NCBI GenBank assembly: GCA_022865885.1 | Contig: JALHSQ010000127.1 | Coordinates: 150,943 to 214,942, forward strand | Direction of reading: 5' to 3' | DNA: 64,000 nucleotides | From: Candidatus Bathyarchaeota archaeon | Lineage (GTDB): Archaea; Thermoproteota; Bathyarchaeia; Bathyarchaeales; Bathycorpusculaceae | Part shown: positions 34,344 to 44,480 of the stretch, piece after piece | Layout: each line of letters starts with the position of its first letter | Numbering within the stretch: position 1 is the first letter of the stretch | Translations under genes and position numbers: made by a program | The notes under the pieces: generated by a model | Database searches by the model: none | What the model saw: the letters and a program-made list of their open reading frames with translations, nothing else | What the model was told of the DNA's origin: nothing

Positions 34344-35581
34344 CACTTGATCCCTATAAAATTCGCGAAGATTTCCCAATTCTGAAACGCAGAATAAATG
34401 GCAATCCACTGATCTACTTCGACAATGCTGCGACCTCGCAGAAGCCACGGCAGGTGATTGAAGCTATTGTCGACTTCTATGAGAACCACAATGCAAACGT
34501 TCACAGAGCCGTTCACACACTCTCACAAGAAGCTTCTGAACTCTATGAAGACGCGCATGAAGAAGTTGCGAAGTTCATAAACGCAAAGGGAATCGAGGAA
34601 ACAGTATTCGTTAGAGGTACAACAGAGGCAATCAATTTGGTTGCTTACTCTTGGGGCCGTCGCAACCTCAAGAGAGGCGACGAAGTGTTAGTGTCTTTGA
34701 TGGAGCACCACAGTAACATAGTGCCATGGGAAATCATTTCAGGAATTAGAGGTTCCAAGGTCAAGTACGTTGAAGTAGACGATGATGGGGCTCTCAACTA
34801 CAATGCTCTTGAAGACTTGATTTCGAGCAAAACCAGAATCGTCTGCATATCCCACGTCTCCAATGTCACTGGAATTGTGAACGACATAAAAAGAGTCGCG
34901 AAAACAGCACATGACTATGACGCATTGATTCTAGTAGATGGGGCACAGTCTGTCCCACATATGCCTATCGACGCCAGCGACTTGGACGTCGACTTTCTTG
35001 CGTTTTCAGGTCACAAAATGCTGGCGCCAACAGGCATAGGTGTTCTATACGGCAAGCGCGAGCTTCTTGAACAGATGGAACCATTTCAGGGCGGTGGCGA
35101 AATGATACGGGAGGTCAACTTCGACCGCAAAGCGAAAAGTTGTTCGATCGTTTGGAATAGTCTACCTTGGAAGTTTGAAGCTGGAACACCGCATATCAGT
35201 GGTGGCGTCGGTTTGATGGAAGCTGCGAGATATTTGAAACGCGTGGGCATGGACAGAGTGAAGAAGCATGAGGAAATGCTTACAGGATACGCAATGAGGC
35301 GGATGCGTGAATGCTGCAAGAGCATAAGGATTTTTGGGCCCGAAGATCCTTCGGCTAAGTGCGGCATAATTCCATTTGGTGTTGAGGGCTTGAGTTCTCA
35401 TGATGTTGCCCTTTTCCTTGACAACTATGGAATCTTGGTTAGAAGTGGTTATCACTGCGCTCAACCACTGCATGAACGGTTACAGTTGAGTTCTTCAGCT
35501 CGAGCTAGCTTCTACATATATAACACTTTAGAGGAAGTTGATCGATTCACAGAAGTCTTGAAGGAGACTGAACAACTGTAA
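34340..35581 (+). CDS. sufS: SufS-type cysteine desulfurase
   Basis: 413 residues. The canonical residues are intact: MEHHSNIVPW (PLP-stacking His), VDGAQSVPH (Gln), FSGHKMLAPTGIGVLYG (PLP Lys) and VRSGYHCAQPLHE (mobile Cys). This is the group II (SufS/CsdB) layout. It mobilises sulfur from cysteine. It overlaps iscU by four bases and the next ORF by one base, so the whole set is one operon. In contrast to the IscS-like protein two genes upstream, this is expected to be active. Confidence 0.92.
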   Translation: MTLDPYKIREDFPILKRRINGNPLIYFDNAATSQKPRQVIEAIVDFYENHNANVHRAVHTLSQEASELYEDAHEEVAKFINAKGIEETVFVRGTTEAINLVAYSWGRRNLKRGDEVLVSLMEHHSNIVPWEIISGIRGSKVKYVEVDDDGALNYNALEDLISSKTRIVCISHVSNVTGIVNDIKRVAKTAHDYDALILVDGAQSVPHMPIDASDLDVDFLAFSGHKMLAPTGIGVLYGKRELLEQMEPFQGGGEMIREVNFDRKAKSCSIVWNSLPWKFEAGTPHISGGVGLMEAARYLKRVGMDRVKKHEEMLTGYAMRRMRECCKSIRIFGPEDPSAKCGIIPFGVEGLSSHDVALFLDNYGILVRSGYHCAQPLHERLQLSSSARASFYIYNTLEEVDRFTEVLKETEQL

Positions 35582-35850
35582 TGGATGCGGTCGAAGACTA
35601 CGTGGCCAGAACTGAGGGGACGTGCGGTAAGGAAAAAGACGTTATCATCACATTCAAATACGACAAGAAAGATGAGGCTATCAAGAAGATTCTGGCAAAG
35701 GCCACTCTTAAGAAGTCCATTGCCGGAATAGTCTTCGAAATGACTTTCCGAAGATTCTCTTTCAGGTTGTATGGAAGTGGCAAGGCTATTTTCCGAGATT
35801 TGAACAACAAAGAGGAATTGAATACTCTTCTGTCCGAGCTTCTGTCCTAG
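35581..35850 (+). CDS. small unknown protein in the Fe-S operon
   Basis: 89 residues, ATG overlapping the sufS stop by one base. The sequence has a strand/helix alternation (DVIITFKYDKKDEAIKKILA, GIVFEMTFRRFSFRLYGSGK, NKEELNTLLSELLS) with a single Cys near the N-terminus. I do not recognise the family. It could be a specificity or accessory factor, playing the SufE/SufU-like role, but nothing in the sequence proves this. Confidence 0.6.
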   Translation: MDAVEDYVARTEGTCGKEKDVIITFKYDKKDEAIKKILAKATLKKSIAGIVFEMTFRRFSFRLYGSGKAIFRDLNNKEELNTLLSELLS

Positions 35851-35880
35851 CCTCTTTCAACTACGCCTCTGAAGAAAACC

Positions 35881-35888
35881 TTTTTTTT
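35881..35888 (+). terminator. T8 run after the Fe-S operon
   Basis: Eight consecutive T follow an A-rich stretch 31 bases after the last stop of the operon. This is the usual archaeal termination signal. The rest of 35889-36066 holds only A/T-rich promoter-like sequence for the flippase gene. Confidence 0.45.
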
Positions 35889-36066
35889 CAGCGCGTGAAA
35901 GGGAAACCAAGGGTTATCCTGTCAAGACACGTGTTTTACGCTTTTATTTTCATTTTCGGTTTTCAGTTGGTCTGGCAGGATCTATGCATAGCTAAGATTA
36001 AGGCTGGAATCAAAACAGATATTTGGATCGAGTTTATACTTCCTTAAAGCCCCGATAGGTGAACGG

Positions 36067-37563
36067 TTGGAAAAACAGGAAATCAGAACCCACTATTCAG
36101 GAGCCATAATTTTCGCAGCGAAATTGATGAGTGTCGCCACTGGCATTATTTTTACGTTGATCGTTGCGAATTCGCTATCAACACCTGATTATGGAGCTTA
36201 TGGAGCGCTCGTGACTACCATAATCCCGTATTTTACCATAATGTCTGGACCAATATCATTCTGGACGATGCGTTTTGCAGCTCGAGGCAAGAGAGGCGCA
36301 GTAAAAACGGGCATAGTTGGAAACTTGGCTGTGAGTGCGATCGCCACGTTGGTCTATTTTGCAGCACTTCCTCTCGTGACAGCTTCTCAAGGACTCAGTA
36401 ATTATGTGCTAGTATATCTAGTCGCGGCAGCACAGATAGTTGAGCTATATCTGATTACAGTTCTTGAAGCTGGTCTACAAGCTAAGAGGCCGCACTTCGT
36501 GGGTTACGGCCTTCTAGTGGGTGAAATACTGAAGGTCTTGTTTGTTTACTTGTGTGTTATGCGATTGCAGCTGGCGGTTTTGGGTGTAATCCTCACCCTG
36601 ATAGTGGCATCCGCCATAAAGATAGTGTTCTATTTCGGAATAATAACGAAGGAACTCAAACAGAAGTTTGTGCTGAGCTACATCAAAGAGTGGTTGAAGG
36701 GATCGACCTTTAACCTATACAACATTGGTGGTGACAGACTTGCAGCGTTGATATTTGTCATGTTGATATACTACGGAAGCACAGAAGGATACGGCTACTA
36801 CTACGCCTCATTGCAGATTGCAAACATAATCACATATTCGACTTTTCTGGCCTTTGCATTAACGCCGAAACTCTTGGCCGATACGAACATCGATGAAGCA
36901 ACAACCTCCCTGAAGAATGTTCTGCTATTTGCTGTTCCAATGACGGCTGGAGTCATAGCTATACCCTCCTCATTTCTTCTCTTCTTGAAGGAAACTGGCG
37001 ATTACACCGTTGCCGCTCCAGTCTTGGTCATATTAGCCATCGACGCTCTAATCTCAACATTTTCGACGATCTTCACATACGTTCTCTACGGGATTGAAAA
37101 AGTGGACGAAAAGGCAAAAATACCTTTCAGACAAGTCGTGAAAAGCCGGCTGTTCATTGCTTTTTCTCTTCCTTATGTTCATTCAGCAATAACACTGCCA
37201 ATCGCGTTTTATGCCTTAACGAATCTCGCAGGCAACGATCCCGTGTTGGTCGCAATGTATGTTACAGCTATCACTCTTGTGGGACGCGCGATGTCATTCG
37301 CAATTCTGTATCACGTTTTGCGAAAAGATGTAACGATCAAGATTCCGTGGAAAAGCATAGGAAAATATAGTGGTGCTGCATTGGTCATGGGGCTAGTTCT
37401 GCGGCTCGGCAACCCAGTCACTAGGACTACAACACTGCTCTTCACCGGAATCGGAGGATTAATCTACATAGCGTTGTTGATGGCTATAGACAAAGAAACT
37501 AGAACATTAGCTCGTACCGTGTTGAAGATTATCAGAATACGACTTAGTCACCCAATACCCTAA
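36067..37563 (+). CDS. polysaccharide/lipid-linked oligosaccharide flippase
   Basis: 498 residues of the MOP/Wzx-type fold. The first helix pair reads SGAIIFAAKLMSVATGIIFT, followed by the usual STPDYGAYGALVTTIIPYF loop. About fourteen hydrophobic helices follow, in two halves, and the protein ends in a basic tail. It starts at TTG 36067, eight bases after GGTGA. Such proteins move lipid-linked sugars across the membrane. Together with the glycosyltransferases downstream it opens the surface-glycan locus. Confidence 0.85.
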   Translation: MEKQEIRTHYSGAIIFAAKLMSVATGIIFTLIVANSLSTPDYGAYGALVTTIIPYFTIMSGPISFWTMRFAARGKRGAVKTGIVGNLAVSAIATLVYFAALPLVTASQGLSNYVLVYLVAAAQIVELYLITVLEAGLQAKRPHFVGYGLLVGEILKVLFVYLCVMRLQLAVLGVILTLIVASAIKIVFYFGIITKELKQKFVLSYIKEWLKGSTFNLYNIGGDRLAALIFVMLIYYGSTEGYGYYYASLQIANIITYSTFLAFALTPKLLADTNIDEATTSLKNVLLFAVPMTAGVIAIPSSFLLFLKETGDYTVAAPVLVILAIDALISTFSTIFTYVLYGIEKVDEKAKIPFRQVVKSRLFIAFSLPYVHSAITLPIAFYALTNLAGNDPVLVAMYVTAITLVGRAMSFAILYHVLRKDVTIKIPWKSIGKYSGAALVMGLVLRLGNPVTRTTTLLFTGIGGLIYIALLMAIDKETRTLARTVLKIIRIRLSHPIP

Positions 37564-37798
37564 CAAAAAGGGCCTTCACCAGGCTCGTGCACGTTGGAGA
37601 CTTTTCCGCTTGTACATTCCATGTTCTGATTTGAGCTCAGTGCAAATGCGCGCTCTCAAGTTCGCTGTTTCAGGCGTGATAGAGTCGAGTTACATCTTCC
37701 AAATGACGCTTCCCGTATCAGAGGCACATAACTATCCATTAACGAAGCAAAACCAGAAATGCAAGCTCCCTCACAAACGAGTCCAGAATACACATGCA
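37564..37798. other. intergenic stretch, no gene seen
   Basis: 235 bases between convergent genes. A frame of about 90 codons crosses it but runs antisense into the FemAB-like gene and shows no family features or start context. Confidence 0.3.
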
Positions 37799-38692
37799 CT
37801 ACATAATGGTTTTTGGTTTCAGGCAGAGCTTAATCCTCATTCTGCATCTGCTCACCCAGTTGTAGAACGGTATCAGAGGGTACTTTAGGGATTGGGGGAG
37901 TCTATCTTTCATTTCCTTATGCAATCCGAGTCGTATGGCTATTCTGCCTTTCTTGGTTAACGGTATGTAATACCGAGTCAAAGTGTATTGAGCGAATGCA
38001 TTGTTTTGTTTGAAGTTGTCTAACGTTGGGTGATTACCCATTCTACCATACATAAGCCATCTGATGTTCTTGCTCGCGCAAATTTCAACCGTCTTTGCCA
38101 CAAGAGCGTTGTTTATGGCTTTGTCCCAGTGTTTCTGCAATGATAAGATCTGTGATATGATGGTTATATCATCGCCATGGACAAGCTGCACCAGTCCAAC
38201 CAATTCATCTTGTAGCCAAGCCCCAATGTAGGTGCAATCTCGTGAGGACAGAACCACGTCTCTTACAACTTCAAGTGAGGCCCCGTAATATGGGAATCCT
38301 CTTTCTTGTCTTATTGGCGTCTCATTGTAAATCCTCCAGATGCCTTCAGCCAATTTCCCGTCTGGTTCGGCCTTCGCCGTTACTATTCCACTTTTTTCAG
38401 CTTTACGAATCATGTTGCGTGTCTTTTTTCCTATTTTTCTCAGCCACTCCTCATAATCTGTTATTTGAAGGAGTGCGATGTTGTCGCTCGTTCTCACCCA
38501 AGTCTTGTCGGGGGCTAGGGTTGCGTTAGACCATTTTCTTTCGATGAAATTGAATACGTCTACTCTTTCTTCCTCAAGTTCACGTATCATCTGTTCTGTT
38601 GGTATAACGTCCTTTTCGTATTCTTTGAAGTCTTTGGCAATTCTGAAAAAGGTCTTCTTGCGCATTGTTATTGTCTTATGCAGCTTATCCAA
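37799..38692 (-). CDS. FemAB/GNAT-fold acyltransferase
   Basis: 297 residues. The central part resembles FemAB-like and GNAT-fold proteins: YEEWLRKIGKKTRNMIRKAE (the conserved nucleotide-tRNA-type helix), RIYNETPIRQERGFPYYG, CTYIGAWLQDELVGLVQLVH and LVAKTVEICASKNIRWLMYG, which are the strand-helix pairs of the second GNAT repeat. The basic C-terminus (YNWVSRCRMRIKLCLKPK) is odd. It overlaps the deacetylase-like gene by eight bases. It probably transfers an acyl or aminoacyl group to a surface glycan or lipid. Confidence 0.7.
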   Translation of the reverse strand: MDKLHKTITMRKKTFFRIAKDFKEYEKDVIPTEQMIRELEEERVDVFNFIERKWSNATLAPDKTWVRTSDNIALLQITDYEEWLRKIGKKTRNMIRKAEKSGIVTAKAEPDGKLAEGIWRIYNETPIRQERGFPYYGASLEVVRDVVLSSRDCTYIGAWLQDELVGLVQLVHGDDITIISQILSLQKHWDKAINNALVAKTVEICASKNIRWLMYGRMGNHPTLDNFKQNNAFAQYTLTRYYIPLTKKGRIAIRLGLHKEMKDRLPQSLKYPLIPFYNWVSRCRMRIKLCLKPKTIM

Positions 38693-39308
38693 CTTTCAAA
38701 ATACTCCTCAATACCGTGTAAAACGGACCCCTATGGTTCATTTTTCCACGTTGATAGAGCCATATTGGGTGGAAGTATATCACATAGCCCTTTCTGATGT
38801 AGTCTTCAGCCACTTTCAAAACTTGCTCCGGCGACATAGTGAAGCATAAGCTATCCAGGCCTACCGGGGTTGGAAACTGGTGGAAAGACTGTAGTCGAAA
38901 ATCCTTTGGGATCTCGGGGGTCCAGCTTTTCCATCTCTTCCACATGAGTCTAGCAAGCAATCTTGCTGTCCCATGTATTGTATAATACTTGATTTTCTTG
39001 CCTGTCGATTTCTCCAGATTCTTCAATTCGTTATATGGATCGTTGACTATGTGAAGTGCTATTTCGTGTTTCTTGTTGTTCATCAAACCCAGCAGTTCTT
39101 TGTCAGGAACAGTCTTTGGTGTAAAAAACCAATATGCCTTAACTTCTTGAGGTGATTCATTGATCATCCTTGCAACTATTTTGGAGTTCCTCAGATATTC
39201 CTTATTTACTCTAATGTCAAGAGCTATTCTTAGAAAGCTTCTGATTCTCGAAGGGTAAGGATAGTCTACATCTATTCTTAGCGTAATCAAAGTCTTCTCC
39301 ATCTGCAT
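38685..39308 (-). CDS. polysaccharide-deacetylase-like (NodB-fold) protein
   Basis: About 207 residues from ATG 39308 (an ATG at 39302 also fits). The frame extends 40 codons upstream with no family features. LITLRIDVDYPYPSRI gives the NodB motif 1 Asp pair. HEIALHIVND is the likely metal-His strand. YTIHGTARLL and FHQFPTPVGLD follow. This archaeal group is often found with glycosyltransferases. Overlap with the FemAB-like gene implies co-translation. It may remove acetyl groups from N-acetyl sugars. Confidence 0.65.
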   Translation of the reverse strand: MQMEKTLITLRIDVDYPYPSRIRSFLRIALDIRVNKEYLRNSKIVARMINESPQEVKAYWFFTPKTVPDKELLGLMNNKKHEIALHIVNDPYNELKNLEKSTGKKIKYYTIHGTARLLARLMWKRWKSWTPEIPKDFRLQSFHQFPTPVGLDSLCFTMSPEQVLKVAEDYIRKGYVIYFHPIWLYQRGKMNHRGPFYTVLRSILKVG

Positions 39309-39486
39309 CACTAACTTGAAGCAATGGTTTTTAAATATATACGATCTATGTTGCCAAGTGGCGGGGTCTACGCCAGTGTGTTCTTTGGGATGCGTGCCGG
39401 TGTTTTCAATCCGACCAAAACGCGACAAGGATTTGTCAGGAGATTGGAATACCCAGAATCTTGTTCTTGCCTTGCTCTTATCTGAA

Positions 39487-40527
39487 CTATAGTTGTCTCT
39501 TTCTTGTGGTGTATTTAGTGAAGTAGTAGCCTATCCACAAGGATGTCGGCAAACCAACCAGAAAACTCCTTGAAATAGCCCGGGCTCCAGCTTTGACACC
39601 TCTTCTTCTCACTTGCCAAACAGAGAAAAGCAGCAGATAAAACGGGAACATGACCACCAAAAGGAGATTGCTCATGAGAACGCCAATGCCTGATAAAATT
39701 GCTGTTGGAACGTAACCAAGGTAAAATACGTATCTCTTGTTCAACATGAAGAATCTGATAGCCTCTCTGCGAGTTAGGACAGATCGAAATCCAAGGGTTT
39801 GGGCTCTTGCTTTTTTTCTCATCCCCCTCATAGCATTCTTGAGAGGCATATCGATGTGTATGTCGCTGTGTGCTTGCTTGATTATGTTAACGTCAACTAT
39901 GTGGATTTTCTGGGTCATTTCAATCTTGAACTTTTTTTCTCGGGCTCTAATTGAGAAGTCATAATCCTCACAGATCGTTAAGTCTGGGTCAAATCGTACA
40001 CTGTTTAGGACGCTTCTTGAAATGAGTGTGTGGCCCATTCCAGCTGCTGGTGCTTCCTCTATGAGTTCGAGTGTTGGTTGCTTCATGGTTTCTTCAACCT
40101 TCGCATCTACGTCCTTCACTGAATCGACAAACATGGAGATGGCGTTGCCAGTAACTATGTCTGCCTTTTGCTTTTCCATCAAGCCTACGAGTTCCTGTAT
40201 CGCGTTTGGCTCCATTATGATGTCGCTGTCCCAGAAAAGGAGTGCTTCTCCTTGCATTTTGTCAATGCACATGTTTCTTCCTTCAGGGATATTGGACTTT
40301 TTCACAACTATGTCGTATCCTTTCAAGTCAGACTTTTCCAAGATCTTCTGTGCGGTTTCGACAGTCTTATCCTTGCTTTTGCCATCGACAATCAAGAGAA
40401 AAATCCTATTGTGCGGATAAGTTTGGCTTAAAACTGAGTTCAATACCTTGCTTATGATCCATTCTCTGTTCAACACGACTATACCCACTGTAATTAATGG
40501 AGTGTGCGATCTTGCGTCTTCTGACAT
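39487..40527 (-). CDS. family 2 glycosyltransferase with C-terminal TM region
   Basis: 346 residues. The GT-A domain opens LITVGIVVLNREWIISKVLN and has a VDGKSKDKT turn. The DxD motif is in LLFWDSDIIMEPNAI (about 97-111), and the acceptor-side ICEDYDFSIRAREKKFKI gives the ED motif. Two hydrophobic helices follow near 270-310 (LGYVPTAILSGIGVLMSNLL, VVMFPFYLLLFSVW), then a basic end. It probably works at the membrane on a lipid-linked glycan. Sugar unknown. Confidence 0.85.
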   Translation of the reverse strand: MSEDARSHTPLITVGIVVLNREWIISKVLNSVLSQTYPHNRIFLLIVDGKSKDKTVETAQKILEKSDLKGYDIVVKKSNIPEGRNMCIDKMQGEALLFWDSDIIMEPNAIQELVGLMEKQKADIVTGNAISMFVDSVKDVDAKVEETMKQPTLELIEEAPAAGMGHTLISRSVLNSVRFDPDLTICEDYDFSIRAREKKFKIEMTQKIHIVDVNIIKQAHSDIHIDMPLKNAMRGMRKKARAQTLGFRSVLTRREAIRFFMLNKRYVFYLGYVPTAILSGIGVLMSNLLLVVMFPFYLLLFSVWQVRRRGVKAGARAISRSFLVGLPTSLWIGYYFTKYTTRKRQL

Positions 40528-41131
40528 ACAGTCACGTCGCTTCTGTCCTGTTTCCTCAGCTAAAGGACCTACTAAAGAACTTATTAGTCTTCAGTCATAT
40601 TGCAGATTTTTTAATTTAGTGGCCGTCATATGCTTCGGTCATCTTGTAAATGGGGGGCGTCTCATTTTCGTCCATGTTTGTTCAACCCGCATATGAAGGA
40701 TTTCGATGCGCACCAACTCAGGGTCTGATTCCTTTGTTTGAAACTTGGGCAAAGGCGTTCTTGCCGCCCAGTCCCTTGTGCGGTCTGCACCTCGTCAAAA
40801 GCATATGTTTCAGTCCTCTCACCGATAAGATTGATCGGTCACTATGAAAACGGCCAAGACGATTGACTTTTTGACTTCATGGCGAGTGTTGCATAGCGCC
40901 TGAATGGCGCTCTTCACATCTCGTTCCATGCGCTGGTCATCGCGTACTTTCATCTCTATCAAGAACTTGACGGTGGAAGCATGTCTCTCTTCAATGTGTG
41001 CTGACGTGTTTGAAGACAATTCTCTGCATACACTAAGCACGCATAAGTATGAACAAAACGTTCTAATCCCTTGATGTTTGGGCGCATAAAGCTTGAAATA
41101 ACTGCGTTTCCAGAGTAAACCATAACGCTTT
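40528..41131. other. long divergent intergenic region, possible relic
   Basis: About 600 bases separate two divergent glycosyltransferase genes. On the minus strand at about 40819-41010 there is a protein-like stretch (HIEERHASTVKFLIEMKVRD, SAIQALCNTRHEVKKSIVLA) whose upstream part would lie antisense to the next gene. It may be the tail of a lost gene. A/T-rich sequence near 40598-40615 could promote the GT2 gene. Confidence 0.3.
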
Positions 41132-41152
41132 ATGTCAGGTGCTGATTCTTCA

Positions 41153-42094
41153 ATGAAAGTTGCCATGATTAACGACTGCGCTTTTGTTGGTGAAACCTTG
41201 CTCAGATATTTGCCTACTAGCATCGAAAAGGAACACATCAAGCGTAGCAGAGGCTTGTGGAGCAAGACTTTCAGCATAGCCTACAGGATTTTCCGAATTA
41301 ACGCCGACGTGTACCACGCGCATTACCTTCTTCAGGACTGTTACATTGCGAGTCGACTAGGTAAGAAACCCTTGGTTGGACATGCGCATGGCACCGACTT
41401 GAGGAGAAGCCTGAAACATCCATTGTGGGGAAGAATAGTCAGACATAACCTTAAGAGTTGCAGCAAAATCTTGGTGAGCACCGCAGACGTTCTTAGCACA
41501 GCAAGAAGGCTCAGAAACGACGCAGAATATTTGCCTAACCCAGTAGACACGAAACTTTTCTATCCGAAGCCAATTGCCCAGTCCAGCGAGAAGAAAAAAG
41601 TGTTGATTGCAAGTGACTGCAACTGGGCTGTCAAAGGAACGGACGTGGCTATAAGGGCTCTGAATGTGATCAAGGACGAAGTTGATGTAAGCATTATAAG
41701 TTATGGGGTGGATTTCCAAAAGACTCTGACACTAGCACTTTCTCTGGGTTTACGACTAAATGTCCTGTCAAAAGCACCTCATGAGAAACTTGCTGAATAT
41801 TATTGGGATTCTGATTTAGTCATAGATCGTTTCACACTTGGATCTCTGGGGATGGTTTCGCTTGAGGCAATTGCCTGTGGCAGACCAGTACTAGCATATG
41901 TTTCGTCGGAGTATCCGGAGAATCGGGACTTCCCACTGAAAGATGTGAAAGACCAAGAGAGCATTGTTGAGGCGATAAGAGACTTAGCACCTCAACTTTG
42001 GCAAGATGAGTACGCATTTTTCAAGAGGCATCATGCCATTGAAACCATAGAATCTCGACTACTCTCGATCTACGATTCACTACTTTCAGGTTAG
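41153..42094 (+). CDS. family 4 glycosyltransferase
   Basis: About 313 residues from ATG 41153 (MKVAMIND). The GT-B fold is visible: ADVYHAHYLLQDCYIASRLG and HAHGTDLRRSL in the N-terminal domain, YLPNPVDTKLFYP at the linker, and TLGSLGMVSLEAIACGRPVL, the E-x7-E sugar-nucleotide site, near 240-265. It is shorter than most GT4 enzymes because the N-terminal domain is compact. Part of the surface-glycan locus. Donor unknown. Confidence 0.8.
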   Translation: MKVAMINDCAFVGETLLRYLPTSIEKEHIKRSRGLWSKTFSIAYRIFRINADVYHAHYLLQDCYIASRLGKKPLVGHAHGTDLRRSLKHPLWGRIVRHNLKSCSKILVSTADVLSTARRLRNDAEYLPNPVDTKLFYPKPIAQSSEKKKVLIASDCNWAVKGTDVAIRALNVIKDEVDVSIISYGVDFQKTLTLALSLGLRLNVLSKAPHEKLAEYYWDSDLVIDRFTLGSLGMVSLEAIACGRPVLAYVSSEYPENRDFPLKDVKDQESIVEAIRDLAPQLWQDEYAFFKRHHAIETIESRLLSIYDSLLSG

Positions 42095-42484
42095 GCTATC
42101 CGCGTGAGCTCACGACAGTGTTTTAATATCATTCGAGCAAGCAACAGAGTTGTTTCACGAATCATATGCCCGTTAATCTTTCTTGCCGTTGGTTCTTCCA
42201 AAAATTACAATCCTGTATGTGTGTCATCTGGAATATGAAATGTAGCACCACGTTTTTCGTTAATCAGCAACTTTGTCGGAAACTCTTACTAAAGAATCAG
42301 GTATGTTTTGCTTCTTCGTTTGATTCGTTAATCATTCGGTGCCTATTTTCGGGCTTTGTAATGATTCTTTCTCGCTCTGAAATTGAGTTGTGTGAATTAT
42401 GCCTCTAGCTCTCAAAGGACGCGGATAATTAACACCGATCTCTTTTTCTCGAAAATGATCTCTAGGTCAGGCTCGCACATCGTT
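42095..42484. other. intergenic region with one palindrome
   Basis: 390 bases without a supported gene, between convergent genes. CGTGAGCTCACG (42103-42114) is a perfect 12-base palindrome eight bases after the GT4 stop, followed by a short T-run, and may terminate that transcript. The rest is A/T-rich and featureless. Confidence 0.35.
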
Positions 42485-43435
42485 TCATGATGTTTTTGTC
42501 CGCGCTTTTGTGTACCATTCGATTGTTCTCTTAAGGCCTTCCTTCAAGTCAGTTTTGGCTTCAAATCCAAATTCCTTTTTAGCTTTAGATGTGTCAAGGC
42601 ATCTTCTTGGTTGTCCATCAGGCTTCGAGTCGTCGTTTATTATCTTTCCTTGGTACCCCGTGAATCTGACTATTAGCTTTACCAATTCGGCTATAGTGAT
42701 TTCCTTGCCTGCGCCCAGATTTATCGGATCTGGCTTGTTATACTTCTCTGCGGCTAGAAGAATTCCTTCTGCTGCGTCTTCTACGTATAAGAACTCTCGG
42801 GACGCTTTCCCTGTTCCCCACACGACAACTTTTTTCTTTCCTTCAGATTTCGCATCTACCATTTTCTTGATAAGTGCTGGGATCACATGGGACTGTTCTG
42901 GGTCAAAATTGTCCCGTGGACCGTACAAGTTGACAGGAAGCAGATAGATTGCGTTGAAACCATATTGATCTCTGTAGGCTTTAGCTTGGACCCACAGAAT
43001 CTTTTTCGAGATGCCATAAGGCGCATTCGTTTCCTCCGGATAGCCATTCCACAAGTCTTCTTCTCTAAAAGGAACCGGAGTGTGCTTTGGGTACGCGCAG
43101 ACGGTTCCGATTGCTACGAATTTCTGTATTCCTTCTTCTCTCGCCGCTTCCATAAGCTGGATTCCCATTATTGCATTTTCATAAAAAAGAGTTGCCGGGT
43201 ATTTTTTGTTGAATCCTATGCCGCCGACTTTGGCTGCTAAATGAATGACGACGTCAATGTCCTTGACAGCTTTGACACAGTTTTCCCATCTTCGTAAATC
43301 TGTTTCTTGGCTTCTTGGAATCCGAATTTCCCCTGCGTCTACCTTCCTCTCTTTTACTAGTTTTTCAACTATGAAAGAGCCCAAGAATCCGGCTCCACCA
43401 GTCACCAGTATTTTCTTGTCAGTCCAAAACCCCAC
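42485..43435 (-). CDS. fcl: GDP-L-fucose synthase-like epimerase/reductase
   Basis: 316 residues, extended short-chain dehydrogenase. The Rossmann motif KILVTGGAGFLGSFIVEKL is at about 8-26. LAAKVGGIGFNKKYPATLFY is characteristic of GDP-fucose synthases. The catalytic triad lies in IGTVCAYPK and YGISKK. It converts GDP-4-keto-6-deoxymannose to GDP-fucose, using the product of gmd. The GTG start sits one base after the gmd stop, so the pair is one operon. Confidence 0.82.
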   Translation of the reverse strand: MGFWTDKKILVTGGAGFLGSFIVEKLVKERKVDAGEIRIPRSQETDLRRWENCVKAVKDIDVVIHLAAKVGGIGFNKKYPATLFYENAIMGIQLMEAAREEGIQKFVAIGTVCAYPKHTPVPFREEDLWNGYPEETNAPYGISKKILWVQAKAYRDQYGFNAIYLLPVNLYGPRDNFDPEQSHVIPALIKKMVDAKSEGKKKVVVWGTGKASREFLYVEDAAEGILLAAEKYNKPDPINLGAGKEITIAELVKLIVRFTGYQGKIINDDSKPDGQPRRCLDTSKAKKEFGFEAKTDLKEGLKRTIEWYTKARTKTS

Positions 43436-43436
43436 G

Positions 43437-44480
43437 CTAATCCGCCTTCCACCACTTGTTCGGGAGTTTTCTTCGCAGAATCTTATCTCCTTCTTGAGGA
43501 GGTTCTAACCCTATTCTGCGCATGTCAGCATCAACCATCATCTTGACTAGATCATTGAACTTAATTTTCGGGGTCCAGTTTAGTTTCTTCTCAGCCTTCT
43601 CTGCGTCCGCCATCAGTTCTTCAGTCTCGGTAGGTCTGAAATATCTAGAATCAATCTTGACACATTTCTCGAAGTCAAGATCAACGTACGAAAAGGCTTG
43701 TTGAACGAATTCTTTGACAGAATGCGTTTCGCCAGTTCCTATCACGAAGTCTTCTGGTTTGTCAAATTGTAGGATTTTCCACATCGCCTCTACATACTCA
43801 GGTGCATATCCCCAATCTCGTTTTGCTTTCAAGTTCCCTAGGTAGAGAGTTTTCTGTTTTCCCGCTAGAATGTTTGCTATGGCACTAGTCACTTTTCTCG
43901 TGACGAAAGTCTCGCCTCTGCGGGGGGATTCGTGATTGAAAAGGATACCGTTGGATGCAAAAAGCTTGTAGCCTTCCCTGTAGTTTACCGTCATCCAGTA
44001 TGCGTAGACTTTGGCAACTGCGTAGGGGCTTCTGGGTCTGAAAGGCGTCTCCTCATTTTGAGGAGGTTGAGCACTGCCAAACATTTCACTGCTAGATGCT
44101 TGATAAAACCTGACTGGAATTCCGCTTTTTCGGAGGGTCTCCAGAATTCTGGCTGTGCCTAGTGCTGTAACGTTTCCAGTGTATTCTGGGACGTCAAAAC
44201 TCACTCTTACATGGCTCTGCGCTCCCAAATTGTAAATCTCGTCTGGTTTAATGTTGTAGATTATGTTTGATATCTGCTCAGAGTCAGAGAGATCGCCAAA
44301 GTGCAGAAATAGTCTTGCATGAGGATCGTGCGGGTCGATGTAAATGTGATCTATTCTTGACGTGTTGAAGGTGCTGGCTCTTCTGATGATTCCGTGCACT
44401 TCGTAACCTTTTGAGAGCAGAAGCTCTGTCAAGTAGGAACCATCTTGTCCGGTTATTCCTGTTACAAAGGCCTTTTTCAA
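43437..44480 (-). CDS. gmd: GDP-mannose 4,6-dehydratase
   Basis: About 347 residues. [20 protein letters not shown] is the exact GMD Rossmann start, followed by [18 protein letters not shown] and the catalytic [10 protein letters not shown] and [25 protein letters not shown] and [12 protein letters not shown] are also GMD-specific. I chose TTG 44480 because GGAG lies nine bases upstream; a GTG at 44489 overlaps the ribosome site. Makes GDP-4-keto-6-deoxymannose for the adjacent fcl. Confidence 0.92.
   Translation of the reverse strand: MKKAFVTGITGQDGSYLTELLLSKGYEVHGIIRRASTFNTSRIDHIYIDPHDPHARLFLHFGDLSDSEQISNIIYNIKPDEIYNLGAQSHVRVSFDVPEYTGNVTALGTARILETLRKSGIPVRFYQASSSEMFGSAQPPQNEETPFRPRSPYAVAKVYAYWMTVNYREGYKLFASNGILFNHESPRRGETFVTRKVTSAIANILAGKQKTLYLGNLKAKRDWGYAPEYVEAMWKILQFDKPEDFVIGTGETHSVKEFVQQAFSYVDLDFEKCVKIDSRYFRPTETEELMADAEKAEKKLNWTPKIKFNDLVKMMVDADMRRIGLEPPQEGDKILRRKLPNKWWKAD

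Noticed and set aside
40819..41277. Minus-strand 152-codon frame overlapping the GT4 gene
   Set aside because: Its N-terminal half is antisense to a clear glycosyltransferase; only the C-terminal part looks protein-like, so it is recorded as a possible relic and not as a gene.
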